A stretch of 64,000 nucleotides of DNA from Micropruina sp. Its GTDB lineage: Bacteria > Actinomycetota > Actinomycetes > Propionibacteriales > Propionibacteriaceae. Location: assembly GCA_016716635.1 (NCBI GenBank), contig JADJVZ010000012.1, forward strand, positions 310,001-374,000, written 5' to 3'. Within the stretch, counting starts at the first letter, position 1. Each line of letters begins with the position of its first letter. Positions 8,878-17,674 of the stretch are shown here, piece by piece. The notes below the pieces were generated by a model that searched no databases, was not told the origin of the DNA, and worked only from the letters and a program-made list of their open reading frames with translations. Both the position numbers and the translations under genes were made by a program.

Positions 8878-8925
8878 CGGACGGGGCCGAAGGCCCATCC
8901 CCCTCCGGGCCGGAGGCCTCGTCCG
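8878..8925 (+). terminator. Intra-operon attenuator hairpin
   Basis: CGGACGGGGCC (8878-8888) pairs with GGCCTCGTCCG (8915-8925) with one G-U pair, and an inner GGCCC/GGGCC helix extends it. There is no long U-tract. Two weaker hairpins follow (near 8945-8972 and 9088-9120) in the 326-bp gap before the permease; no gene is seen there. Such structures let the binding protein be made in excess. Confidence 0.55.
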
Positions 8926-9194
8926 ACAAAACCCCACCCCCAACGGCTCAGCAGTTAGCGCTGAGTGAGCCACGGGCCGGCGAGCCATCCGAGACCTAGT
9001 TCCCTTCTGTCTCGGCCGATCGCCTCGCCACACCCACCCCCTGGTTCGCGCATTCGCCCGACTGTGCGAACCAAAAGCCGCCGAGTCCCTCGAGACACTC
9101 CCCCTTCTGGCTCGAGGGATTCGGCTGGCCACGCCACACCCCAAGCAGGACCCACGGGCCACCCCCCACTCTTCGGAAAGCGAGGCTCCACGCG

Positions 9195-10133
9195 ATGGCC
9201 GCCGTTTCCATTCCAGCCCCCCAGAGGGCGCTGCCCCCCACGTCACCTCGCCGCCGCCGACAGGTCGCCCCCTACCTGTTGTTGCTGCCCGCGATCGCCA
9301 TCCTGCTGCTCGCCCTCGGATACCCGATGCTCTGGCAGATCATCACCTCCACCCAGTCGTTCGGACTCATGCAGCAGTTCGGCAAGCCCCCCACCTTCGT
9401 GGGGATCGACAACTACCTCAAGGTGTTCACCGACCCGGAGACCTGGGCTGTCGTCGGACGCTCGGTCGCCTTCTGCCTCGTCAACGCGGCCGTCACCCTC
9501 ATCGTCGGCGTCGGCGTGGCCCTCCTCATGAACGCGGTCAGCAAGGTCACCCGTTTGATCCTTCAGGTCGCGATGCTGCTGGCCTGGGCGATGCCGGTGA
9601 TCGCGTCCATGACCGTGTGGATCTGGCTCTTCGACTGGCGTCGCGGCCTGGTCAACTACGGCCTCAACCAACTGGGGTTCAACTTCACCAACCACAACTG
9701 GTTGGAGAACCCGCTGAGCTTCTACTTCGTCGCCACCGTGATCGTCGTCTGGATGTCGGTGCCCTTCGTGGCCTTCTCGGTTTACGCCGGGCTCACCCAG
9801 GTCTCCACCGAAGTGCTGGAAGCCGCCGAGATGGACGGTGCCAACTCGCGGCAACGCTTCCTCAGCATCATCATTCCGATGATCAGCCCCGTGCTGATGA
9901 TCGTGGGCCTGCTCCAGGTGATCTGGGATCTGCGGGTCTTCGCGCAAATCAAGATGCTGCAGGACGCCGGGGCCCCCACGAGCTCGACCGACCTGCTCGG
10001 CACCTACATCTACCGCATCGGTGTCGGGGCGTCCGACTTCGGCACTGCGTCGGCGTTGTCGATCTTCGTCCTGTTGCTCACCATCGCCCTCAGCTTCTTC
10101 TACGTCATGCACCTCGTGAAGGAGGCCTCATGA
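9195..10133 (+). CDS. Sugar ABC transporter permease (MalF type)
   Basis: 312 residues with six predicted transmembrane helices. The EAA motif that contacts the ATPase is EVLEAAEMDGANSRQRFLSI near residue 212. It forms the membrane channel together with the next gene's product, to which it is joined by an ATGA stop-start overlap at 10130. The N-terminal cytoplasmic tail is short and basic (RRRRQV). Substrate is inferred from the nagZ-type neighbours. Confidence 0.9.
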   Translation: MAAVSIPAPQRALPPTSPRRRRQVAPYLLLLPAIAILLLALGYPMLWQIITSTQSFGLMQQFGKPPTFVGIDNYLKVFTDPETWAVVGRSVAFCLVNAAVTLIVGVGVALLMNAVSKVTRLILQVAMLLAWAMPVIASMTVWIWLFDWRRGLVNYGLNQLGFNFTNHNWLENPLSFYFVATVIVVWMSVPFVAFSVYAGLTQVSTEVLEAAEMDGANSRQRFLSIIIPMISPVLMIVGLLQVIWDLRVFAQIKMLQDAGAPTSSTDLLGTYIYRIGVGASDFGTASALSIFVLLLTIALSFFYVMHLVKEAS

Positions 10134-11056
10134 ACACCGCGCTCACCCCTCACGATGCGGCGTCCCAGAACCGCCCGTCCCCGCCCGCCACTCAGGACGC
10201 CGAGCGTCCCAAGCGTCGTCCCGTGATCCGCCCCGGACGGATCGCCGCCACCGCGGTGGCGCTGCTCCTGGCGATGGCGTGGGCGTTCCCCGTCTATTGG
10301 ATGATGAACTCCTCGCTCCTGCCGAACGCGGTGCTGACCTCGACCACCCCGGTCCTGCTGCCGTTCGGCGGCTCACTGGACAACTTCAAAGCGGTGTTCG
10401 AGCAGGGCACCTTCTGGCCGGCGCTCGGAATGAGCCTCTCGATCACGCTGATCACCGTCTTCGTGTGCCTGCTGTTCGCCTTCTTGGCGGCGCTGGCCAT
10501 CAGCCGGTTCAAGTTCCGCGGACGCAAGGCGTTCGTGCTGGCCGTGCTGTTCATTCAGATGCTGCCCGCCGAGGGCATGTTCATCGCGCAGTACAAGATG
10601 ATGAGCTCTCTCAACCTGCTGAATAACGTGATCGGCATCTCGATCATCTACATCGCCGCGGTCGTCCCCTTCACCATCTGGATGCTGCGCGGCTTCGTGG
10701 CGGGCGTCCCGGCCGAGCTCGAGGAAGCCGCCATGGTGGACGGTCTCAGCCGCACCCAAGCCTTCTTCCGGATCACCTTCCCGCTGCTGGCCCCGGGGCT
10801 CGTCGCGTCCGGGGTGTACGCCTTCTTGCAGGCCTGGAACGAGTTCACGGTGGCTCTGGTCATCCTCCAGAAGGAGGAGTACCGCACTTTGCCGCTATGG
10901 CTGCGCGGCTTCGTGCAGGCAAGCGCCACGCGTGCCACCGACTGGGGCCAGGTGATGGCCGCCTCCACGCTCGTCGCGGTGCCGGTGATCATCTTCTTCC
11001 TGATCGTCCAAGGACGCCTGACCTCGGGTCTGGTGGCCGGAGCGGTCAAGGGCTGA
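10130..11056 (+). CDS. Sugar ABC transporter permease (MalG type)
   Basis: 308 residues. The ATG at 10130 overlaps the stop of the first permease (ATGA), so translation is coupled. A 44-residue cytoplasmic tail precedes six transmembrane helices. The EAA motif is ELEEAAMVDGLSRTQAFFRI. Together with the preceding permease and the lipoprotein it completes an importer apart from the ATPase. The next gene begins 1 bp after the stop. Confidence 0.9.
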   Translation: MNTALTPHDAASQNRPSPPATQDAERPKRRPVIRPGRIAATAVALLLAMAWAFPVYWMMNSSLLPNAVLTSTTPVLLPFGGSLDNFKAVFEQGTFWPALGMSLSITLITVFVCLLFAFLAALAISRFKFRGRKAFVLAVLFIQMLPAEGMFIAQYKMMSSLNLLNNVIGISIIYIAAVVPFTIWMLRGFVAGVPAELEEAAMVDGLSRTQAFFRITFPLLAPGLVASGVYAFLQAWNEFTVALVILQKEEYRTLPLWLRGFVQASATRATDWGQVMAASTLVAVPVIIFFLIVQGRLTSGLVAGAVKG

Positions 11057-11057
11057 C

Positions 11058-12521
11058 ATGACTGAGGCGGAACTGCGCAGGTCCATCCGGGCCACTCTTA
11101 TGCCGGGCTTCGAGGGACCCGACCTGCCCGAATGGCTCTCCACCGAACTACGCGAGGGGCTGGGGGCGGTGTGCCTCTTCGGCACCAACGTCGACACACC
11201 CGACCAGGTGTTGCGGCTCACCGACGCCATCCACGCGGCCCGACCGGAGGCGCTCGTCGCCATCGACGAAGAGGGCGGGACGGTCACCCGGCTGCACCAC
11301 CGGGAGGGCTCCCCACACCCGTCCGCGGCCTACTTGGGCTCACTGGACGTGGAGGCCTACACCGAAGCGGTCGGTGCCAGCATCGGTGCCCAACTGGTCG
11401 CCGTCGGGGTCGACCTCAACTTCGCGCCCGACGCGGACGTCAACTCCAACCCCAACAATCCGGTCATCGGGGTGCGGAGCTTCGGCGCCGACCCCCACCT
11501 CGCCGCCCGTCACGTGGCCGCCTACACCCGCGGGTTGCAGGGCGCCGGCGTGGCCGCCGTCGCCAAGCACTTCCCCGGCCACGGCGACACGGCGACGGAC
11601 TCCCACCAGGCCTTGCCCACCATCACCGTTGATCTCGCGGTGTTGACCGCCCGAGAACTGGTTCCGTTCGGCGCGGCTGTCGCTGCCGGAACCCTGGGGG
11701 TGATGACCTCGCACATCGTGGTCACCGCCCTCGATCCGAGTTCCCCCGCGACGATGTCGCCTGGGGTGCTGCGACTCTTGCGGGAGGAACTCGGATTCCG
11801 GGGGGCGATCATCAGTGACGCCCTCGACATGGCCGGCGCCAGCGCTGGTCGCGGCATCGGCGAGGCGGCCGTGCTCGCCCTCGCCGCCGGGGTGGATCTG
11901 CTGTGCCTGGGCACCAAGAACACCGGCGACCAGGTGGCGGGCATCGTGGAGCACATCGCGACCGCCGTCCTGACCGGACGCCTCAGCCCGGTGCGCGTGA
12001 CGCAAGCTGCCGAACGGGTGCGGGCGATGTCTGCAGGCGTCCGCGCGCTGCGCGCCGATCGCCACCCGACGTCACCAGTCGCTCCGGCCCACTCCCCCGA
12101 GGGTTTCTGGACGGCCCATCCGCTCGCGCCCCTCGTGGCCCCGGTGCTGCTGCAACTGGACTCCCCGTCCAACATCGCCTCCGGGGACACCGTGTGGGGC
12201 ATCGGTGACCACCTGTCGGGTGAGCTCGCCGAACGCCTCCCCGGCGCGACCTGCCGCTCGGCCGCCACGCTCGCCGAGGTGCAGGACGTCCTCGACACCG
12301 CACGGGATCGCGCCCTGGTCGTCCAAGGACGGGACCTCAGCAGGGTGCCGTTCCTCACGGAGGCCGCCTCCTTGATCCGACGCGAACGTCCGGACGCCGT
12401 CCTGATCGAACTCGGCTGGCCGCAACTTCCGGGCGTCCCACCGGTGGATATCGCCACCTTCGGCAGCGGCACGGGAGCGGCGATCTGCCTCATCGGCCTG
12501 CTCGCCGAAGGCACCCGATGA
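11058..12521 (+). CDS. nagZ: Beta-N-acetylhexosaminidase, glycoside hydrolase family 3
   Basis: 487 residues. The NagZ signature KHFPGHGDTATDSH starts at residue 170; in this family its His-Asp pair acts as the acid/base. The nucleophile is Asp254 in IISDALDM. The family removes terminal N-acetylglucosamine from muropeptides or chito-oligosaccharides. No signal peptide is seen, so it acts on imported sugar in the cytoplasm, which fits the importer genes upstream. Residues beyond about 350 form an extra C-terminal domain of the kind found in longer, Gram-positive members. The stop overlaps the kinase start (ATGA at 12518). Confidence 0.9.
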   Translation: MTEAELRRSIRATLMPGFEGPDLPEWLSTELREGLGAVCLFGTNVDTPDQVLRLTDAIHAARPEALVAIDEEGGTVTRLHHREGSPHPSAAYLGSLDVEAYTEAVGASIGAQLVAVGVDLNFAPDADVNSNPNNPVIGVRSFGADPHLAARHVAAYTRGLQGAGVAAVAKHFPGHGDTATDSHQALPTITVDLAVLTARELVPFGAAVAAGTLGVMTSHIVVTALDPSSPATMSPGVLRLLREELGFRGAIISDALDMAGASAGRGIGEAAVLALAAGVDLLCLGTKNTGDQVAGIVEHIATAVLTGRLSPVRVTQAAERVRAMSAGVRALRADRHPTSPVAPAHSPEGFWTAHPLAPLVAPVLLQLDSPSNIASGDTVWGIGDHLSGELAERLPGATCRSAATLAEVQDVLDTARDRALVVQGRDLSRVPFLTEAASLIRRERPDAVLIELGWPQLPGVPPVDIATFGSGTGAAICLIGLLAEGTR

Positions 12522-13471
12522 ACACCCTGCCCGCTACCGGCTGCCTCGGCATCGACGTCGGCGGCACCAAGACACACGGCGTCCTGTTGGACGGCCAGGG
12601 GCGCCGCCTTCGGGAGAGCGTCCGTCCGACGCGGCCCGGACCCGAGGGCGTGATCGCGACGATCGTCGAGGTCGTCAGCGATTGCGTCGGCCGCGAGGCC
12701 GAAGACCTTGATCCGCTCATGGTGGGCGTGGGCATCCCGGGGCAGGTGGATCACCGGCGCGGGATCGTCCGGACGGCGGTGAACCTCGGCATCAGCGAAC
12801 TTGACCTGGGGGCGCAGCTGTCGTCCGCCTTCGGGACCCGCGTCAGGGTCGACAACGACGTGAAGGCTGCCGCCCTCGGCGCCGCGCACTTTCTCGGCGA
12901 GGGCGACGGCGATCTGGCGTACATCAACTTCGGCACAGGGGTGTCGGCAGCGGCGATCGTCCGCGGTCGGCTCTGCCGCGGCGAGGGCAACATCGCGGGC
13001 GAAATCGGACACTTCCCCGTGGATCCGCACGCTGAACGCTGCCAGTGCGGGCAACGGGGCTGCATCGAGGTGCTCGCCGGCGGGGGCCGCATCGCCGCCC
13101 GCCTGGCAGACCTCGGCCCCGACCTCACCCTGCTCAACCTGGCCCGCTCGGCCGACGCCGGGAACCTTCGGGCCATCGCCGAAGCCGACCGGGTCAGCAC
13201 CGGCATCGCGCTGGCCGTCCAGCTGATGGTGATCGCGCACGGGTCGGCGCTCGTGGCACTGGGAGGCGGCGTCGTGCACGTCGCCCCGGGCTTGGTGGCC
13301 CGCGCTAAGCGCCTCTTGGACGCCCGCGCTGCCCACTCGCCGTTCTTGGCCTCCCTGCACCTGTCGGAGCGGGTGACGATCGTCCCCGTCGAGTATCCGG
13401 TGGCCGTCTACGGCGCCGCGCTAGCGGGTCTCGACGACAGCCACGCCCCCGAGAGTGTGCTCGTCGGCTGA
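12518..13471 (+). CDS. ROK-family sugar kinase, probably N-acetylglucosamine kinase
   Basis: 317 residues with no DNA-binding domain. The ATP-binding start is GIDVGGTKTHGVLLD. The catalytic Asp is in VDNDVKAAALG, and the ROK zinc signature is GHFPVDPHAERCQCGQRGCIE. It would phosphorylate the monosaccharide released by NagZ. The ATGA overlap with nagZ shows tight coupling. A glucokinase activity cannot be excluded from sequence alone; the operon makes GlcNAc the better guess. Confidence 0.85.
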   Translation: MNTLPATGCLGIDVGGTKTHGVLLDGQGRRLRESVRPTRPGPEGVIATIVEVVSDCVGREAEDLDPLMVGVGIPGQVDHRRGIVRTAVNLGISELDLGAQLSSAFGTRVRVDNDVKAAALGAAHFLGEGDGDLAYINFGTGVSAAAIVRGRLCRGEGNIAGEIGHFPVDPHAERCQCGQRGCIEVLAGGGRIAARLADLGPDLTLLNLARSADAGNLRAIAEADRVSTGIALAVQLMVIAHGSALVALGGGVVHVAPGLVARAKRLLDARAAHSPFLASLHLSERVTIVPVEYPVAVYGAALAGLDDSHAPESVLVG

Positions 13472-13496
13472 CCCACCGCAGTTCGTCCGTCGGTTC

Positions 13497-13602
13497 GCCC
13501 ACCCCCTTTCGCACCTTGCTGGCGTTGCACGTGTTTGCTGGCGATATATCGCCAGCAAACACAGCAAACGCCAGCAAGGTGGACCAAAAGGACGGGTGGG
13601 AC
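13497..13602. repeat. GATATATC-centred palindromic repeat, copy 1
   Basis: CACCTTGCTGGCG at 13512 is mirrored by CGCCAGCAAGGTG ending at 13581. Inside, TTTGCTGGCGATATATCGCC continues into AGCAAA, a perfect 26-bp palindrome. An outer CCCACC/GGGTGGG pair frames it. It sits after the kinase stop. Copies 2 and 3 are at 26279-26383 and 60963-61030. Confidence 0.85.
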
Positions 13603-13642
13603 GAAACCGGCGGATGAAGCGGATGATGGAGCGTCCTGACAC

Positions 13643-13678
13643 ACGTGGGGACGTGCCATTCACGGCACGTCCCCACGT
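13643..13678 (-). terminator. Terminator-like hairpin after the MalEFG-type operon
   Basis: ACGTGGGGACGTGCC and GGCACGTCCCCACGT form a perfect 15-bp stem with a 6-nt loop. It lies 25 bp beyond the stop of the minus-strand permease gene. There is no T-run on either side. Confidence 0.6.
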
Positions 13679-13702
13679 CAATGTTGCGGTCAGCTGACGT
13701 TG

Positions 13703-14641
13703 TCAGCCCTTGGTGCCGCCGGCGGTGAGCCCGGCCACGAGGTGCTTCTGCGCGAAGAAGAAGACCAAGGCGGCCGGAATCGTGATGAGCACCGCAGCCG
13801 GGGTCAGCAGCTCCCACAACGGCAGCGTGGGCGGCGCCGGGATGAAGGTCTGCAGACCGTAGGCGAGAGTGAACTTGTCGGTGGTGTTCAAGAACGCCGA
13901 CGCGTAGGCGACCTCGCCCCACGCCGTGAGGAAGGTGTAGAACGCCGTCACCGCGAGGCCCGGACGAGCCAGCGGCAAGATCACCCGCCAGAACGTCCCG
14001 AACGGTCCGAGCCCGTCGAGGCTGGCGGCCTCGTCCAGATCCTTCGGGATGGTGTCGAAGTAGCCCTTCAGCATCCACGTGCAGAACGGGACGGCCGTGG
14101 CGCAGTACGCGATGATCAGCGACACCGGGGTGTTGATCAGCCCGAGCGCCGACATGATCGCGTAGATGGGCACGATCAGGATCGCGACCGGGAACATCTG
14201 GGTGATCAGGAACACCCACATGAGCGGACGCTTCCCAGGGAAGTTGTACCGCGCGATCGCGAAGCCCGCCGTTGCCGACATCGCGATACCGAACAGCATC
14301 GTGAAGGCGGCAATAACGACCGAGTTACCGAACCACGTGAGGAACTGCGTGGTGGTGAGGAGCGCGACGTAGTTGTCGAGCGTCGGGTGATCGATGGGGT
14401 TCAGGCTCGCGATGTGCTCTTTCGGCTTGAAGGAAGCCAACGCGACCCACACCACGGGGAAGACCGCGATGAAGGCGCACAACGCCAAGAAGGCGTGGAG
14501 CCCAAAGCTGGCCAGCGGCTTGCGCTTGCGTCCGCTGGGCGCCCGGTCAACCGGAACGAAGGGAGCATCGTCCTCGATAAGGGCGACCGCGGCAGCGGCC
14601 CCATGCGGACGGTCGGCGATGTCAGCAGTCGTCATCACCAC
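13703..14641 (-). CDS. Sugar ABC transporter permease (MalG type), second system
   Basis: 312 residues, six transmembrane helices after a roughly 45-residue cytoplasmic tail. The EAA motif is DLDEAASLDGLGPFGTFWRV. It overlaps the upstream MalF-type gene by 7 bp, so the two are co-translated. The C-terminal LTAGGTKG is typical of MalG-like permeases. This importer is unrelated by position to the nagZ operon, which converges on it from the other side. Confidence 0.9.
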   Translation of the reverse strand: MVMTTADIADRPHGAAAAVALIEDDAPFVPVDRAPSGRKRKPLASFGLHAFLALCAFIAVFPVVWVALASFKPKEHIASLNPIDHPTLDNYVALLTTTQFLTWFGNSVVIAAFTMLFGIAMSATAGFAIARYNFPGKRPLMWVFLITQMFPVAILIVPIYAIMSALGLINTPVSLIIAYCATAVPFCTWMLKGYFDTIPKDLDEAASLDGLGPFGTFWRVILPLARPGLAVTAFYTFLTAWGEVAYASAFLNTTDKFTLAYGLQTFIPAPPTLPLWELLTPAAVLITIPAALVFFFAQKHLVAGLTAGGTKG

Positions 14642-15591
14642 ACCTCCCCTTGCTTGCGAAGGAAGAAGCGATAGCCGATCGAGTAGACCACGAGGATCGA
14701 CAAGATGACCACGCCATAGGTGGAGGCGAGTGAGTAGTTCCGCAGGCCCTCGAACGCCGCCTTGTAGGCGCCGGTCACGAGGATGTCGGTGCTGCCAGCG
14801 GGGCCGCCGCGGGTGATGAGGAAGATGATCGGGAACATGTTGAACGTCCAGATCGTGCCCAGCAGAATCACGGACGCACTGACCGGGGCGAGGCCCGGCA
14901 TGGTGACGTTCCAGAACCGCTGCCAGGGGTTGGCGCCATCCATTTCAGCAGCCTCGTAGAGGTCGGCCGAGATCGACTGCATGCCGCCCAGCAGCGCCAC
15001 CATCATGAAGGGCACGCCCAGCCACACGTTCACCACGATCACGCAGGCCAACGCCGACCAGGTATTGGCGAAGAAGTCCTGCGGCTGCCCACCCAGCGCG
15101 ACGATAATCCCGTTCACGACACCGGCGTCACGAGCGAAGATGAACCGCCAGGCGAAGGCCGTCACGAACGCCGGGACCGCCCACGGCAGGATGAGCATGA
15201 TGCGGTAGATGCCGCGGCCCTTGAGCGTGCGGTTCAAGGTGACCGCCAGGAGCAGCCCCAACGAGTAGTGGAAGAACACACACGTCACCGTCCAGATCAG
15301 GGTGATCATGAACTGATGCCAGAACTCGCCCACCTGACCGGTGAGGAGCTCGACGTAGTTGCCAAGGCCGACGTACTGCCACTGGCTGGGGTTCGGCGCG
15401 CAGGTGGTGTCACCGCCCAGCGTCTTGGTGCAGATCTCCGCGACCTGATTGGCCTCGTTGATATTGGTGAAGGACATCCAGATGCCCTGGACGAGCGGCC
15501 AGAAGACCAGTAGCGCGAGGACGACCACCACGGGGATGACCATGACCCATGCGTACCAGTAACGGTCCCACGTCTTTTTGAGTTTCGTCAT
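14635..15591 (-). CDS. Sugar ABC transporter permease (MalF type), second system
   Basis: 318 residues from the ATG at 15591; an upstream in-frame extension to 15813 was rejected because it runs through the attenuator hairpin and into the binding-protein gene. After the first helix (WVMVIPVVVVLALLVFWPLV) there is an external loop with two cysteines (EICTKTLGGDTTCAPN) that may form a disulfide. The EAA motif is DLYEAAEMDGANPWQRFWNV. Maltose/trehalose-like oligosaccharides are the usual substrates of closely similar systems; that is inference here. Confidence 0.9.
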   Translation of the reverse strand: MTKLKKTWDRYWYAWVMVIPVVVVLALLVFWPLVQGIWMSFTNINEANQVAEICTKTLGGDTTCAPNPSQWQYVGLGNYVELLTGQVGEFWHQFMITLIWTVTCVFFHYSLGLLLAVTLNRTLKGRGIYRIMLILPWAVPAFVTAFAWRFIFARDAGVVNGIIVALGGQPQDFFANTWSALACVIVVNVWLGVPFMMVALLGGMQSISADLYEAAEMDGANPWQRFWNVTMPGLAPVSASVILLGTIWTFNMFPIIFLITRGGPAGSTDILVTGAYKAAFEGLRNYSLASTYGVVILSILVVYSIGYRFFLRKQGEVW

Positions 15592-15627
15592 TGACCAAAA
15601 CCTTTCGGCGAACACCGGACCAGACAA

Positions 15628-15658
15628 CGAGTGGCCGGGCGTACTGCCCGGCCACTCG
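15628..15658 (-). terminator. Attenuator hairpin between binding protein and permeases
   Basis: CGAGTGGCCGGGC and GCCCGGCCACTCG form a perfect 13-bp stem with loop GTACT, placed 7 bp after the binding-protein stop and 36 bp before the permease start. It matches the arrangement in the nagZ operon and likely limits read-through. Confidence 0.65.
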
Positions 15659-15665
15659 TGTGAGG

Positions 15666-16961
15666 TCACGCGAGCGCGTAGTCCTTGACGACCTCGGTCT
15701 TGTAGGTGTTCGCCACCTTGGTGAGAGCTGCCTTGGGATCGCCGCCCTGGACGTAGATCGACGTCGCCGCGTCGTCCAGCGGGGAGAACAACTTGCCGCC
15801 CTCGGGGATCCACGGACGCGGAACCGCGGACGCCATGACGGGCTGGAAGGCCGCGATCACCGGGTTGGTGACCTTGGTGTAGGCGGCCGTCCGGGTCGGG
15901 AGCAGGCCGAGGCTGTCGGCGAGCTTGACCTGGCTGTCGACCGAGGACATGAACTTCACGAACGCAATCGCGGCCTGGGCCTTGTTGGCGTCCATGCCGG
16001 AGTAGATCACGTAGTCGTGACCGCCCACGGGGGCGCCGGCCTTGACCGAGCCGGCGGGAACCGGCGCGATGCCCAGGTTGTCGAGGCCACCGAAGTCGGT
16101 TGCCTTCTTCATGTTGGCAAGCTCCCAGGGGCCCTGGACCACCATGGCCACGTTGCCAGCCTTGAAGGCGGTCATGATCGAGCTGTAGGCGTCGGTCGCC
16201 GCGGGCTTGGTGAAGCCCGGGGAGGCGAGCAGAGTCTGAATCGTGGTCGCACCCTTGACGGCGGCGGCGTTGCCGACGGTGATCGTCTTGGCCTTGGCGT
16301 CGACCATGTCGCCGCCCTCACCGTAGATGAACGGCAGCATGAAGTAGCCGGCCGGGTTCAAGGCGACGCCGTCCTTGCCGGTCTTCTCCTTGATGGTTGC
16401 GGCGGCGGACTTGAGTTCGTCCCACGTCTTCGGGGCTGCGGTGATGCCTGCCGCGGCGAACATCTTCTTGTTGTAGAACAAGCCGAGGGAATCGGTGACC
16501 TGCGGGACGCCGTAGGACTTGCCGTTGTAGGTGGTCGACGCCAGCGGGGTGGCCAGGTAGTCGGTCTTGTCGGCGGTGAGGTCGGTGCCGTCGAGCGCGT
16601 AGAGGTACCCGAGGGACGCGAACTCAGCAACCCAGCCAACGTCGGCGCGCAGGATGTCAGGCGCACCGGACTTCGCGGCAGCCGCGGTCTTGAACTTGTT
16701 CTGGGCATCGCTGAACGGCACGGTCTGGTAGTCGATCGTGACGTTCGGGTAGACCTTGTTGAAGTCGGCGATGAGGCTCTTGAAGGCTGGGGCCTCGTTC
16801 GTGGCGTCGGAGGTGTCCCACCACGTCAGCGATGCTTTGAGGGAGGCGGGATCGACCGACGCCTTTGTCGAGGTCGTCGTCGCCGCCGGGGTGCTGCATG
16901 CACCCAGGGTGAAAGCGAGGGCAACGGCCGTGGCGATCGCGGCCACGCGCGATGTCTTCAT
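15666..16961 (-). CDS. Extracellular sugar-binding lipoprotein (MalE type)
   Basis: 431 residues from ATG 16961, preceded by a good ribosome site (AGGAGCAC). The signal peptide ends in the lipobox FTLGAC. Family 1 binding-protein features are LTWWDTSDATNEAPAFKSLI, PDILRADVGWVAEFA, GVPQVTDSLGLFYNKKMF and GPWELANM. It should bind a malto- or trehalose-type oligosaccharide for the two permeases downstream. No regulator or ATPase gene is adjacent. Confidence 0.9.
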   Translation of the reverse strand: MKTSRVAAIATAVALAFTLGACSTPAATTTSTKASVDPASLKASLTWWDTSDATNEAPAFKSLIADFNKVYPNVTIDYQTVPFSDAQNKFKTAAAAKSGAPDILRADVGWVAEFASLGYLYALDGTDLTADKTDYLATPLASTTYNGKSYGVPQVTDSLGLFYNKKMFAAAGITAAPKTWDELKSAAATIKEKTGKDGVALNPAGYFMLPFIYGEGGDMVDAKAKTITVGNAAAVKGATTIQTLLASPGFTKPAATDAYSSIMTAFKAGNVAMVVQGPWELANMKKATDFGGLDNLGIAPVPAGSVKAGAPVGGHDYVIYSGMDANKAQAAIAFVKFMSSVDSQVKLADSLGLLPTRTAAYTKVTNPVIAAFQPVMASAVPRPWIPEGGKLFSPLDDAATSIYVQGGDPKAALTKVANTYKTEVVKDYALA

Positions 16962-17323
16962 GTGTGCTCCTTGGGGTTGATCCGCACTGTGCGGACGTCT
17001 CAAGGACTGAACGTATCAACAGCACGTTCCCTGAAAGTCACACGAGTAACAAACTGTTATCAACCTGTGAGCTTCCGCCCGAACGGCGGGTTTGATGCGC
17101 TCGATGATTGAAAGTTGAGCTAGTTCTACGCCCGACCGGCCGCCCGGAACGTGGCCTGGGTGACGCCACCGTGCATGCGTGAGGCGGCGACCACTCCCGC
17201 CGTCCCAGACCATCATCCCGGCCACGAGAAGGAACGTCACCGGCCCCAGGCATCCCGAGGTGGGCCGGGGCTGCGGCGGGGCGGGGCGGCCTGGATCCCT
17301 GCGGGTCCCGACAGTTGAAAGGG
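16962..17323. other. Upstream region of the MalEFG-type operon, no gene
   Basis: 362 bp without a coding region. On the minus strand it holds promoter-like A/T-rich DNA around 17010-17060 and, at 17009-17029, the inverted repeat GAACGT-9 bp-ACGTTC, a possible operator. The remainder toward 17323 is high-GC and featureless to me. Confidence 0.4.
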
Positions 17324-17674
17324 CTACGACCCGGACGACAGGTGAAACTCCCGGGCCAAGGCGTCCAAATCGGCCCCGAAGGCGCTGATCCGGCACCCTC
17401 GTCCGTTGGGCTTCACGGCGATGCCCTCCTCCGCCCAATGGGCGAACGCCGCCGGGCGCAAGTGCTCGGGCAGGTCGCCCTGGGCGTTGGTCACTCGCCA
17501 CCAGGGCACGGCTCCGCCCCAGATCGCCATCACGCGTCCGACGAAGCGAGGCCCGCGTCCGACGATCGTCCCGAGCTCGCCGTAGGACGCTACGCGTCCG
17601 GGCGGGATCAGTTCTGCCACGGCCAGGACGCGCGCCACAGCGTCGGATAGTACGGACTGCGAGGGACCCGTCAC
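17324..17674 (-). CDS. Alkyltransferase-like (ATL) DNA-damage-recognition protein
   Basis: 116 residues. Homologous to the DNA-binding domain of O6-alkylguanine-DNA alkyltransferase: IPPGRVASYGELGTIVGRGPR (helix-turn-helix) and PWWRVTNAQG. In active enzymes the last motif is PCHRV; here Trp58 replaces the alkyl-acceptor cysteine, the hallmark of ATL proteins, which bind alkylated guanine and recruit nucleotide excision repair. The GTG start at 17674 overlaps the stop of the upstream DUF2207 gene (GTGA), which decides the start and implies coupled translation. Confidence 0.85.
   Translation of the reverse strand: MTGPSQSVLSDAVARVLAVAELIPPGRVASYGELGTIVGRGPRFVGRVMAIWGGAVPWWRVTNAQGDLPEHLRPAAFAHWAEEGIAVKPNGRGCRISAFGADLDALAREFHLSSGS

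Noticed and set aside
11522..13360. 612-codon open frame antisense to nagZ and the kinase
   Set aside because: Arg/Ser/Pro-rich translation without any domain; it is the high-GC shadow of two well-recognised genes.
15592..15813. N-terminal extension of the second MalF-type permease
   Set aside because: It would read through the attenuator hairpin and overlap the end of the binding-protein gene; ATG 15591 starts just before the first membrane helix.
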